In this document: one piece after another, positions 24,391 to 32,796 of the stretch
Layout: each line of letters begins with the position of its first letter
Position numbering within the stretch: the first letter of the stretch is position 1
Position numbers and translations under genes: made by a program
Assembly (NCBI GenBank): GCA_963205125.1
Contig: CAUJJO010000241.1
Location: 1-37,939, forward strand
Direction of reading: 5' to 3'
DNA: 37,939 nucleotides
DNA from: Pseudomonadota bacterium
GTDB lineage: Bacteria; Pseudomonadota; Gammaproteobacteria; Burkholderiales; Burkholderiaceae_C
Notes under the pieces: model-generated
What the model was told of the DNA's origin: nothing
Seen by the model: the letters and a program-made list of their open reading frames with translations, nothing else
Database searches by the model: none

Positions 24391-25104
24391 ATGTACACCG
24401 CCAAGGGACAACTCGACCCCAGTGCACTGCTGCGGCAGTACAGCCCGCTCGTGCGCCGGCTGGCGCACCAGATGATCGCCAAGCTGCCGGCCAACGTCGA
24501 GCTCGACGACCTGATCCAGGTCGGCATGATCGGGCTGTCGGACGCGCTGACGCGCTTCGATGCCGCGCAGGGCGTGCAGTTCGAGACCTTCGCCACCCAG
24601 CGCATCCGCGGGGCGATGCTCGACGAGCTGCGCGGCAGCGACTGGATGAGCCGCGGCGACCGCCGCCACCAGCGCTCGATCGAGAACGCGGTGCACCGCC
24701 TCGAGCAGCGCCTGGGCCGCGCACCCAACGAGGGCGAGATCGCCGCGGAGATGGGCTTAGCCCTCAGGGACTACCAGGAACTGCTCGGCAAGGTGCGCGG
24801 CACGCAGCTCATCTACCTCGAGGACATGAGCAGCGACGGCGGCGACGACGACTACCTCGACCGCCACGTCGCCGACGAGGAAGCCAACCCGCTGGGCCGC
24901 GTCGAGGACCAGCGCATGCGCCAGGCGCTGGTCGACGCGATCAAGAACCTGCCCGAGCGCGAGCAGCTCGTGATGAGCATGTACTACGAAGAGGACATGA
25001 ACCTGAAGGAGATCGCGGCCGTTCTCGGCGTCACCGAGAGTCGCGTCTGCCAGCTGCACAGCCAGTCGATCGCAAGGCTGCGCACGCGCTTGCGCGAGTG
25101 GTGA
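24391..25104 (+). CDS. fliA: Flagellar sigma factor FliA (sigma-28)
   Basis: A 237-residue sigma-28. Region 2 (LVRRLAHQMIAKLPANVELDDLIQVGMIGLSDALTRFD, about 19-55) and the FETFATQRIRGAMLDELR motif (about 65-82) are typical of FliA. Region 3 (GRAPNEGEIAAEMG) and region 4 with its helix-turn-helix (YYEEDMNLKEIAAVLGVTESRVCQLHSQSIARLR) are intact. It should read the TCAA-N15/16-GCCGATA promoters in this window and be inhibited by FlgM encoded at 35151. It is the last gene of the flhBAFG-fliA row. Confidence 0.97.
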   Translation: MYTAKGQLDPSALLRQYSPLVRRLAHQMIAKLPANVELDDLIQVGMIGLSDALTRFDAAQGVQFETFATQRIRGAMLDELRGSDWMSRGDRRHQRSIENAVHRLEQRLGRAPNEGEIAAEMGLALRDYQELLGKVRGTQLIYLEDMSSDGGDDDYLDRHVADEEANPLGRVEDQRMRQALVDAIKNLPEREQLVMSMYYEEDMNLKEIAAVLGVTESRVCQLHSQSIARLRTRLREW

Positions 25105-25218
25105 TCCTGTCGATGGCGATGAACCCGTGTGAAGTGATGACCGCAGTTCGCTCGATGCGCAGCGCTCTTCCCTGAGACGGGAACGCGGTGCGCCGAGGCA
25201 GCATGTGTAGGAGAGACG

Positions 25219-26601
25219 ATGTTCAAGCTGATCAAGCGCCGCGCCACGGCGACTCCCTCGCCGTCGGTCGAGCCCGATGCCCAGGCCAGCCGCCATCCCG
25301 ATCGGCCGGATGCTGCCAACGACGCACGCGCGCTGGCGGCCAGCCTGAGCGAACGCGCCAGCCTGATGGGGCGTGACGCCGCCGAAGTGCGCGGCGTGCT
25401 GGAGGACAGCAACCGCCTGGCCGCGGCGCAGGCCCAGGCCCTGCAAGGCCTGTGCGCCGATGCCAGGACCTTGCGCAGCAGCCAGCAGACGATCGACCAG
25501 GAAGCCGGCGCGGGCCTGGCCGCCACGCACAGCGCGCGCGAGGCGGTGCAGGCCCTGGGCGGCGAGGTGACGGCCATCGTGCAGACCCTGCAGCAGGTGG
25601 CCGAGGCCGCAGGGCAGATCACGCAGGTCGCGCTGCAGACGCGCCTGGTGGCCTTCAACGCCTCGGTCGAGGCCAAGCGCGCTGGCGAGGCCGGTCGCGG
25701 CTTCGGCGTCGTGGCCGACGCGGTCAAGGATCTGGCGGGCCGCGTCGAGTCGTCCTCCAAGAACATCATGGGCACGGTGGCCACCCTCGAGGAGCGCATC
25801 GCGCGGCTGGCGCGCGAGACCGCGCGCCCGAGCGGGGACAGCCGCCAGCAGGGTCAGGTGCACCGGGCGCTGCAGCAGGTCGACGACGCGATGCAGCGCA
25901 TCGGGCAGGCGAGCCGGGATGGCAGCGTGCAGTGCGGCCGGCTCGAGGAGAGCATGGGCGGCATCGAGGCCGCGATGCAGCGCACCGCGCAGGCGCTCGA
26001 GTCGGCGTTGCAGCGCACCGAAACCTTCCTGCAGGTATCCGAACATCTGATCGAGGCGGTCGCCGACTGCGGCATCCAGACGGCCGATTCGCCCTACATC
26101 GCCGCGGTCCAGCAAGCCGCGGCACAGGTGAGCAAGCTGCTGGAGGACGCGCTGCGCACCGGCACGGCGTCGACCGAGGACTTGTTCGACGAGGGCTACG
26201 TACCGATGCAGGGCAGTGCCCCGCCCCAGCACACGACCCGCTTCACGGCACTGGCCGAGCGGCTCTTCCCGCAGGTGCAGGAGCGCCTGCTCGGGCTCTC
26301 CGACAAGGTGGTCTTCTGCATCGCCGTCGATCGCAACGGCTACGTCCCCTGCCACAACACGATCTACAACCAGACGCAGCGGCCCGGTGACCTTCCCTGG
26401 AACACCGCGCACGCGCGCGGCCGGCGCATCTTCAACGACCGCACGGGCCTGGCCAGCGCGCGCAACACCAAACCCTTCCTGCTGCAGACCTATCGGCGCG
26501 ACATGGGGGGCGGCCAGTTCACGGTGATGAAGGAGGTCTCGGCGCCCGTTGCCGTCGCGGGCCGCCACTGGGGCGGGCTGCGTCTGGCGTACCGGTTCTG
26601 A
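25219..26601 (+). CDS. Soluble MCP-like protein with C-terminal Cache/PAS-like sensor region
   Basis: A 460-residue protein without membrane segments. Residues about 36-275 form a methyl-accepting signalling coiled coil. Its tip reads VALQTRLVAFNASVEAKRAGEAGRGFGVVA (137-166), clearly the receptor hairpin but altered from the standard [17 protein letters not shown]. Residues about 340-460 form a compact domain with DRNGYVPCHN, RRIFNDRTG, LLQTYRRD and GRHWGGLRLAY. These are shared with Cache-like sensor regions of other MCPs, here moved to the C-terminus. AGGAG precedes the ATG. It is probably a cytoplasmic receptor for an internal signal; coupling to CheA is uncertain given the changed tip. 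Confidence 0.8.
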   Translation: MFKLIKRRATATPSPSVEPDAQASRHPDRPDAANDARALAASLSERASLMGRDAAEVRGVLEDSNRLAAAQAQALQGLCADARTLRSSQQTIDQEAGAGLAATHSAREAVQALGGEVTAIVQTLQQVAEAAGQITQVALQTRLVAFNASVEAKRAGEAGRGFGVVADAVKDLAGRVESSSKNIMGTVATLEERIARLARETARPSGDSRQQGQVHRALQQVDDAMQRIGQASRDGSVQCGRLEESMGGIEAAMQRTAQALESALQRTETFLQVSEHLIEAVADCGIQTADSPYIAAVQQAAAQVSKLLEDALRTGTASTEDLFDEGYVPMQGSAPPQHTTRFTALAERLFPQVQERLLGLSDKVVFCIAVDRNGYVPCHNTIYNQTQRPGDLPWNTAHARGRRIFNDRTGLASARNTKPFLLQTYRRDMGGGQFTVMKEVSAPVAVAGRHWGGLRLAYRF

Positions 26602-26656
26602 CGACGGGCCGCGGCGGTCGCCGGCCCGACCCGCGCCATGCCCGAAACTCGCGGGC

Positions 26657-28375
26657 ATGCACACCGTCGAGATCGTCCTCGTCGTCGTCCTGCTCGGGGC
26701 CCTGACCGGGATCGTCGCGCGCTACCTGCGCGCCATACCGCTGCCGCTGATCCAGATCGCGCTCGGCGCGCTGCTGTCCTGGCCGCAGCAGGGCCTGCAC
26801 ATCGCCTTCGATCCCGAGCTCTTTCTCGCGCTCTTCATCCCGCCGCTGCTCTTTGCCGACGGCTGGCGCATTCCCAAGCGCGAGTTCTTCGCGCTGCAGG
26901 CGCCCATCCTGCGGCTGGCGCTCGGGCTCGTGCTCTTCACCGTGCTGGGCCTTGGCACGCTGATCCACGGGCTCCTGCCCGAGGTGCCGCTGACGGTGGC
27001 CTTCGCGCTCGCCGCCGTGGTGTCGCCGACCGACGCGGTGGCGGTATCGGCGATCACCCGCAACCTGGGCATGCCCGCGCGCACCCTGCATCTGCTGCAG
27101 GGCGAATCGCTGCTCAACGACGCCTCGGGCCTGGTGGCGCTGAAGTTCGCGGTGGCCGCGACGCTGACCGGCGTCTTCTCCTGGACGGCCGCGGTGCGCG
27201 AATTCCTCTGGCTCGCGCTCGGCGGCCTGGGCGTGGGCGCGCTGCTGGGCTGGGGCTTTGCCGCCGCGCGCGAGACGGTGACGCGCCGCGTCGGCGACGT
27301 CGCCGCCACGCAGATGGTGCTGCTGCTGGTGCTGCTGCCCTTTGCGGCCTACCTGCTGTCCGAGAGCATCGGCGTCTCGGGCATCCTCGCCGCGGTGGCG
27401 GCGGGCTTCACCACCAACTTCGCCGACCTGCGGCGCAGCGCCTTCATCGCCGAGCGCATCCAGTCCGAAGGCGTGTGGACGATGATGGAGTCGGCCTTCA
27501 ACGGCGCGGTCTTCCTGCTGCTCGGGCTGCAGTTGCCGGCCATCGTCGGCAGCACCTTGCACGCGGCGGGCGGGCAATGGTGGCTTCCGGTGGGGCAGGC
27601 GCTGGCGATCAGCGTCGGCCTGCTCGGGCTGCGCTGGCTCTGGCTGGCGCTGGGCGTGCGCAGCAGCCTGTGGCGGGCGCACGAGCGCGGTCGCATGGCC
27701 GAGCAGCCCTCGCCGCTGCTGACCCTGGCCACGACCCTGGCCGGCATCCGCGGCGCGGTCACGCTGGCCGGTGCGCTCTCGGTGCCGCTGCTGATGGCCG
27801 ACGGCGCGCCCTTCCCGGCGCGCGAGCAGCTCGTCTTCCTGGCCACCGGCACCATCCTGTGCACGCTGGTCATCGGCAGCGTCGGCCTGCCGCTGGTGCT
27901 GCGCCGCCTTCCGGCCCGCGGCGAGCCGCTGCTCGCGCGCGAGGATCGCGAAGCAAGGCTTGCGGCCTGCCGCGCCGCCATCGCCTTTCTCGCGCGGCCG
28001 CCGGTGCCATCGTCGGCCGACGAGCCGGAACGAGGCGCATTGCACCAGGAAGCCAGCGGCCGCCTGACGCAGGACTACCGCAAGCGCATCGACATGCTCG
28101 AAGCCCCCGACGCCACGCAGACGCCCGAGGCGCAGGCCGAGGCCCCCGACGCCGTGCGCGAGCGCCGCCAGCGCTACCTCGCCGAAATGGAGCTGCGCCT
28201 GCAGGCCCTGCGCGTCGAACGCGAGGCGCTCTACGCGGAGCGCCACGCCCAGCGCATCAACGACGAGACCCTGCGCGCGCTGGTGGCCGAACTCGACCTC
28301 TCCGAAATCGCCCTGCGCAAGCGCCTCACCGTGGCCCGCCGCGCGCTCGGGCTGGCGGCGGGGGAGGGGGATTGA
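26657..28375 (+). CDS. CPA1-family Na+/H+ antiporter
   Basis: A 572-residue protein from the ATG at 26657 with about 12 membrane helices in the first 410 residues. It carries the CPA1 markers SPTDAVAVSAI (123-133) and GESLLNDASGLV (149-160) with the ion-binding Asn-Asp pair, plus GIRGAVTLAGAL at about 370. The C-terminal 150 residues are a soluble, charged coiled-coil tail, as in NhaP/NhaO-type exchangers. It should exchange Na+ or K+ for H+ at the inner membrane. It follows the soluble MCP by 55 bases. A link to motility is not evident. Confidence 0.9.
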   Translation: MHTVEIVLVVVLLGALTGIVARYLRAIPLPLIQIALGALLSWPQQGLHIAFDPELFLALFIPPLLFADGWRIPKREFFALQAPILRLALGLVLFTVLGLGTLIHGLLPEVPLTVAFALAAVVSPTDAVAVSAITRNLGMPARTLHLLQGESLLNDASGLVALKFAVAATLTGVFSWTAAVREFLWLALGGLGVGALLGWGFAAARETVTRRVGDVAATQMVLLLVLLPFAAYLLSESIGVSGILAAVAAGFTTNFADLRRSAFIAERIQSEGVWTMMESAFNGAVFLLLGLQLPAIVGSTLHAAGGQWWLPVGQALAISVGLLGLRWLWLALGVRSSLWRAHERGRMAEQPSPLLTLATTLAGIRGAVTLAGALSVPLLMADGAPFPAREQLVFLATGTILCTLVIGSVGLPLVLRRLPARGEPLLAREDREARLAACRAAIAFLARPPVPSSADEPERGALHQEASGRLTQDYRKRIDMLEAPDATQTPEAQAEAPDAVRERRQRYLAEMELRLQALRVEREALYAERHAQRINDETLRALVAELDLSEIALRKRLTVARRALGLAAGEGD

Positions 28376-28403
28376 GGGGCGTGGGTTCGACGATTTGGCC
28401 GCG

Positions 28404-29453
28404 TCACTTCAACCCGTACCACACGCCACGCCCGCTGCCGTGCCGCTCCAGATGATGGCGTTCGCTCAGGCCGCGGAAGTGCTGCTTCAGGGTGTTGCGG
28501 CTCGCACCGGTGAGTTTGATCGCCTCGGCCATCGTGACGCGGCCGTGCTCGCGGGCGAACTCCACGATTCGTAGTGACAGATCGGGCAGCGCGGCCAGCA
28601 CGATCCTTTCGCGCTCGACCTTTTTCCGAAGACGCCGAACCTGCTCGCCCAGGGAGCGCAGGAAGAACAGCAACCACGGTTGCCAGTCCGGAGCGTCGGT
28701 GCGGATCGTGCCCTGCGTTTGCCGCAACGCGAGGTAGTAGCCCTCCTTGCTGGCCTCGATCACGCTTTCCAGCGAGCTGTACGGGACATAGGCATAACCC
28801 GCTTGCAGCAGCAGCAGGGTCGTCAACACACGACTGAGCCGCCCGTTGCCGTCCTGGAACGGGTGGATTTCGAGGAACACGACCACGAAGATGCCGATGA
28901 TGAGCAGTGGGTGCAGCGTCGCCTTCTCGCGTTCATCGCTGACCCATGCCAGCAGCTCGGTCATCAAGCGCGGCGTGTCGAATGGCGTGGCCGTCTCGAA
29001 GACGATGCCTATTTGCCTGCCCTTCTCATCAAAGGCCGCGACGCTGTTCGAGTGGGTCTTGTAGGCGCCTCGATGCCACTCATCCTTCTGGCTGTATTGA
29101 AGCAGGATCTGGTGGAGTTGCTTGACGTGGTTTTCGGTGAACGGGATGTCCTCCCATGCCCGGAAGATCAAGTCCATCAGCTCGGCATACCCGGCAACCT
29201 CCTGCTCATCCCGCGAGTCGAACTTCTTGATCGCCAGGTTGGACAGCAGTCGCTCGACCTCTCGGTCGGAGAGCTTGCTGCCCTCGATGCGGGTGGACGA
29301 GCCGATGCTCTCGATGGTGGCCACACGCCGCAACGCCGACAGGCGGTCGGGCGCTAGCGTGCCCAACGCGCGCCACGCACCTTTGAATTCGTCGATCCGG
29401 GCGACCAAGCCCAAGACCTCCGGGGTGATCTGGAGGGTGTTGGTTCCGAACAT
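28404..29453 (-). CDS. Fic family protein with inhibitory motif and C-terminal winged helix (class II)
   Basis: A 349-residue Fic protein. The catalytic loop HPFQDGNGR (197-205) is complete, so AMP or another nucleotide moiety could be transferred to a target hydroxyl. The upstream helix SSTRIEG (52-58) matches the (S/T)xxxE(G/N) self-inhibitory motif, placing it in class II. The C-terminus (about 285-349) is a winged-helix with MAEAIKLTGASRNTLKQHFRGL, suggesting DNA binding and autoregulation, which fits the palindromes just upstream. GC is lower than neighbours (about 62% on a sampled line), suggesting transfer. No ribosome site precedes the ATG. The target protein is unknown. Confidence 0.93.
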   Translation of the reverse strand: MFGTNTLQITPEVLGLVARIDEFKGAWRALGTLAPDRLSALRRVATIESIGSSTRIEGSKLSDREVERLLSNLAIKKFDSRDEQEVAGYAELMDLIFRAWEDIPFTENHVKQLHQILLQYSQKDEWHRGAYKTHSNSVAAFDEKGRQIGIVFETATPFDTPRLMTELLAWVSDEREKATLHPLLIIGIFVVVFLEIHPFQDGNGRLSRVLTTLLLLQAGYAYVPYSSLESVIEASKEGYYLALRQTQGTIRTDAPDWQPWLLFFLRSLGEQVRRLRKKVERERIVLAALPDLSLRIVEFAREHGRVTMAEAIKLTGASRNTLKQHFRGLSERHHLERHGSGRGVWYGLK

Positions 29454-29472
29454 GGGCCAATAGTACGCCCAA

Positions 29473-29508
29473 TTACACCCATTTCGACAAATGGAAGATT
29501 GGGTGTAA
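29473..29508. promoter_or_regulatory. Nested palindromic operator upstream of the Fic gene
   Basis: An outer 9-bp perfect inverted repeat (TTACACCCA at 29473-29481 with its complement at 29500-29508) encloses an inner 6-bp repeat (CCATTT 29479-29484 with AAATGG 29489-29494). It lies 20 bases before the Fic ATG, just upstream of a TACTAT -10-like element (complement of 29460-29465). The likely binder is the Fic protein's own winged-helix domain. Confidence 0.65.
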
Positions 29509-29593
29509 ATGAGCCTGGCAATGGATGGGCGCCTTCGGAGCTGGCACCGTGACGGCTGGCATCGCGACGGATGCGCTCGTGACTATCGCTCGC

Positions 29594-29628
29594 CGCGATC
29601 TCCATGCAGGCATTGCATGGAGACCGCG
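29594..29628 (-). terminator. Strong hairpin after the GGDEF/EAL gene
   Basis: A 15-bp stem with one mismatch (10-bp perfect core TCTCCATGCA/TGCATGGAGA, flanked by CGCG on both sides) and a 5-base loop, starting 32 bases after the stop of the GGDEF/EAL gene. There is no T-run in the minus direction, so it may be a rho-assisted or mRNA-protecting structure. It separates this gene from the co-oriented Fic gene. Confidence 0.55.
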
Positions 29629-29660
29629 ACGATGACTCGAAGCTTGCCTGTTGGGTGGCG

Positions 29661-32639
29661 TCAGAAGGCCTGTACGGGTGCAGTCGCCGGGCGGCTACGG
29701 CCTTGGCTCACCGTCTGCGCTGCGAGCCAGGCGCTGGCCTCGTCGGCGGGCATGGGGCGAGCGAAGTAGTAGCCCTGGACTTCGTCGCAGCCCTGGCGGC
29801 GCAGGAAGTCGAGCTGCTCGGCGCTCTCCACGCCCTCGGCGATGACGCGCAACTGCAGGTGGTGCGCGAGGCCGACGATGGCTACGACGATCGCGGCGTC
29901 GTCGGGGTCCTCGGCGACGTCGCGAACGAAGGAGGCGTCGATCTTCAGGCGGTCGACGGGGAAGCGCTTGAGGTAGGAGAGCGAGGAGTAGCCGGTGCCG
30001 AAGTCGTCGATCGAGAGCTTGACGCCCAGCGCCTTCAGGCGCTGCATGGTCTGCAGGTTCGCCTGCAGGTCGAGCAGGGTCGATTCGGTGATCTCCAGCT
30101 CCAGCCGCGCCGCGGGCAGGCTGGCGCCGGACAGCGCGCGCTGCACGACCTCGTCCAGACCCGGGTGGCGGAACTGCCGCGCCGAGAGGTTGACCGAGAC
30201 GCCGGGCGCGTGGCCGTCGCTCGTCGGCAGCCGCGCCGCCCAGCGGCAGGCCTCGCCCAGCACCCACTCGCCGACCTCGACGATGAGGCCGGTCTCCTCG
30301 AGGATGGGAATGAAGACGGCGGGCGAGACCGCACCGAGCCGCGCGTTGCGCCAGCGCAGCAAGGCCTCGAAGCCGATCACGCTGCCGTCCTCGATGGCCA
30401 CCTTGGGCTGGTAGTGCAGCGCGAACTCGCCGCGCGAGAGCGCCCCGCGCAGCTCGTTGCCCAGCTCGAGCCGCTCCTGCGCGCGGGTGCTGATGGCCTG
30501 GGTGAAGAACTCGAAGCCGTCGCGGCCGTTCTCCTTGGCGCGGTACATCGCGGCGTCGGCGTTCATCAGCAGGGTGTCGACGTCGCCGCCGTCGCGCGGG
30601 TAGATGGCGATGCCGATGCTGGCGGTGACGTAGACCTCGCGCTCGCCCAGCCGGTAGGGCTGCGCCGACTGCTCGAGGATCTTCACCGCGACGTGGGCGG
30701 CGTCCTCGTCCTGGGCGAGGCCTTCGACGACGAGGGTGAACTCGTCGCCGCCGAGCCGGCTGACGGTGTCGCTGACGCGCACGGCGGCCGTCAGGCGTGT
30801 GGCCACCTGCTGCAGCAGCGCGTCGCCCGCGGCATGCCCGAGCGAGTCGTTGACGTGCTTGAAGTTGTCGAGGTCGACGAAGAGCAGGGCCACGCGCTGC
30901 TGCTGCCGGTCGGCCGTGTGCAGGGCGTGGGCGAGGCGCTCGCGGAAGAGTGCACGATTGGGAAGGCCGGTGACGCCGTCGAAGTTGGCCATGTAGGCGA
31001 GGCGGCCTTCGAACTGGCTGCGCTCGGTGACGTCGATGACGATACCGATCATGCGCAGCGGCCGCCCCTGCGCATCGCGCGTCAGCTCCGCGTTTTCGCG
31101 TACCACGCGTACTTCGCCGTCGGGCCGCACGATGCGGTGTGTGAGGTCGTAGGGTTCGCCGGTGGCAAGCGTGCGGCGCACGGCGGTGTCCACGTCGGCG
31201 CGGTCCTCGGGGTGCACGCGCTCGAGGAAGGCGTCGTAGCTGGCGCCGAACTGCGCGGGCTCGAGGCCGAAGATGCGGTAGATCTCAGTCGACCAGGAGA
31301 GCCAGTTCTCGGCAATGCGCCAGTCCCAGCTTCCCATGGCCGCGATGCGCTGCGCGCGCACGAGGCTGTCCTGGGTTTCGATCATGCGCTGGGACTGCGC
31401 CTGCAGCGCCGCCGCGTGGGCGCCGATCAGGCGGTTCTTGCGCAGCACGACGACGAGCGAGGCGCCCAGCGTGAGCAGCAGCATTCCCGCCAGCAGGTAG
31501 AGCGCGATGACGATCTCGCGCTGAAAGCGCTCGGCGAGGCTGGGCAGCGGATGGAGGATGGTCGCGCGCGCGGCGATCGCGTCGGGCAGCGTCAAGCCGG
31601 CGCGCGTGAGCTCGCGTGCGTCGACGAGGTACTCGTTCGGGCTTGCTTCGATCGGCGCCAGTTGCGGCAGCGGGGTTCCGGCGAGGTGGCGCTGCACCAG
31701 GCCTGCTGCGGCCAGGCCTTGCGCGCGGCCGCTCGTGACGTAGCCGCCGAGCACGCCGTCGGCAAGGTAGACACCCTCCATGCTGATCACCGCGCGGCGC
31801 CCGAGCCCGGCCAGCGCCGGGATGCTCTCGTTCAGCGTGAGCGGCTGGCCGCGCGCGTCGACGAAGGCGCCGAGGGTCGTCAGGATCAGGAAGCGCTCCG
31901 CACCCGACCGCACGCCGGCCAGCACCCGCTCGAGCTGCCGGTCGGCGACGAAGCGGGCGCGGATGCCGGGATGCGCTGCGAGTTCGCCGCGCATCTCCTG
32001 CTCGATGGCGCGATAGGTCTCGGAGGCGTCGCCGACGACGACGATCTCGGACACGTCCGGGGCCATCAGCCGCAGCAGCTCGAGGTTGGGGCCGATCTCC
32101 TTGCGCTCGAACACGCCGGTGACGCGGGCCGGATCCAGGCGCGCCTTGACCGCGAAGTCGTTCACGCCCGAGAACACCACGGGCGCGGTCGGGAACAGGC
32201 GCAGCAGGTGTTCGAGCGCAAAGACGAGCGCGTTGTCGTCGGTGACGTAGATCGCCGCCGGGGTGTAGCCGCGGTAGCGCGCCGCGAGGTGATCGGCCAT
32301 CTGCTGCGCGTAGGGCGCATCGAAGCGCACGCGCTTGGTGTCCAGCGTCTCGACGCGCAGCTCGTAGCGCCGGCCGGCGTCGGCCGCCAGCCCTTCGAGG
32401 AAGCCCTCGTGCTGGCGCCGGGTCCACGGGTACTCCTGGCTGTAGGAGTGCAGCACGAGGATGTCCAGCGGCCGCGCCGCCCGCGCTTCTGGCGGTGCAT
32501 CCGCTCGTGTATCCGCTCGCACGACCCCCAGCGCGCACGGCCCGAGCAGCGCGAGCAGCGCGAGCACCAGCCGCGCCAGCACCAGCCGCACGGCCAGGCG
32601 CAGCAGGCCGCGGCGGACGGGGGCAAGCTGAACCTCCAT
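29661..32639 (-). CDS. Periplasmic-sensor PAS-GGDEF-EAL protein (cyclic-di-GMP turnover)
   Basis: A 992-residue protein. An N-terminal signal/anchor (about 12-42) is followed by an ABC-substrate-binding-like periplasmic sensor (about 57-345, [19 protein letters not shown]), a membrane helix (about 376-399), PAS/PAC (about 430-540), GGDEF (about 550-710) and EAL (about 730-985). The cyclase site is intact (GGDEF 630-634) with an inhibitory RVSD site (621-624). The EAL site also looks complete ([51 protein letters not shown]), so both synthesis and breakdown are possible. Its promoter matches the FliA pattern. The ATG falls at the predicted transcription start, so the mRNA may be leaderless. 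Confidence 0.93.
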   Translation of the reverse strand: MEVQLAPVRRGLLRLAVRLVLARLVLALLALLGPCALGVVRADTRADAPPEARAARPLDILVLHSYSQEYPWTRRQHEGFLEGLAADAGRRYELRVETLDTKRVRFDAPYAQQMADHLAARYRGYTPAAIYVTDDNALVFALEHLLRLFPTAPVVFSGVNDFAVKARLDPARVTGVFERKEIGPNLELLRLMAPDVSEIVVVGDASETYRAIEQEMRGELAAHPGIRARFVADRQLERVLAGVRSGAERFLILTTLGAFVDARGQPLTLNESIPALAGLGRRAVISMEGVYLADGVLGGYVTSGRAQGLAAAGLVQRHLAGTPLPQLAPIEASPNEYLVDARELTRAGLTLPDAIAARATILHPLPSLAERFQREIVIALYLLAGMLLLTLGASLVVVLRKNRLIGAHAAALQAQSQRMIETQDSLVRAQRIAAMGSWDWRIAENWLSWSTEIYRIFGLEPAQFGASYDAFLERVHPEDRADVDTAVRRTLATGEPYDLTHRIVRPDGEVRVVRENAELTRDAQGRPLRMIGIVIDVTERSQFEGRLAYMANFDGVTGLPNRALFRERLAHALHTADRQQQRVALLFVDLDNFKHVNDSLGHAAGDALLQQVATRLTAAVRVSDTVSRLGGDEFTLVVEGLAQDEDAAHVAVKILEQSAQPYRLGEREVYVTASIGIAIYPRDGGDVDTLLMNADAAMYRAKENGRDGFEFFTQAISTRAQERLELGNELRGALSRGEFALHYQPKVAIEDGSVIGFEALLRWRNARLGAVSPAVFIPILEETGLIVEVGEWVLGEACRWAARLPTSDGHAPGVSVNLSARQFRHPGLDEVVQRALSGASLPAARLELEITESTLLDLQANLQTMQRLKALGVKLSIDDFGTGYSSLSYLKRFPVDRLKIDASFVRDVAEDPDDAAIVVAIVGLAHHLQLRVIAEGVESAEQLDFLRRQGCDEVQGYYFARPMPADEASAWLAAQTVSQGRSRPATAPVQAF

Positions 32640-32646
32640 CGGGCAA

Positions 32647-32674
32647 GTATCGGCCCGATGGCCTGCCGCCTTGA
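32647..32674 (-). promoter_or_regulatory. Predicted sigma-28 (FliA) promoter of the GGDEF/EAL gene
   Basis: On the minus strand TCAA (complement of 32671-32674), 16 bases, then GCCGATAC (complement of 32647-32654). This is identical in layout to the flgM and cheY promoters. Only seven bases separate the -10 from the ATG. Confidence 0.65.
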
Positions 32675-32695
32675 CCCTTCTTGACGGGCCTTGAC
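32670..32695. repeat. Three CTTGAC direct repeats with exact 10-bp period
   Basis: CTTGAC occurs at 32670, 32680 and 32690 on the plus strand (GTCAAG three times on the minus strand), each one helical turn apart. The copy nearest the gene forms the -35 of the predicted sigma-28 promoter. The other two could be activator half-sites or spare -35 elements. Confidence 0.6.
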
Positions 32696-32796
32696 CCCGT
32701 GCACGCTGAGAAATGCCGCCTGATTCGAAGGCGATCGTGCATTCGGCGGCATCATCGGCTCATCGCACCCCGACGCCCTGCGCTGAACGCCGATCG

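Noticed and set aside
25127..25165. Weak TGAA...CTCGATGC element before the soluble MCP
   Set aside because: The -35 and -10 both deviate and the spacing is 17; the match is no better than chance in this GC-rich DNA.
29604..32684. Plus-strand open frame of about 1,026 codons opposite the GGDEF/EAL gene
   Set aside because: It mirrors the frame of the minus-strand gene and lacks any domain; the opposite strand has complete GGDEF and EAL motifs.
32711..32756. Spaced inverted repeat ATGCCGCC...GGCGGCAT before the cytochrome gene
   Set aside because: The arms are separated by about 24 bases and are GC-rich; no supporting promoter element was found, so it could be chance.
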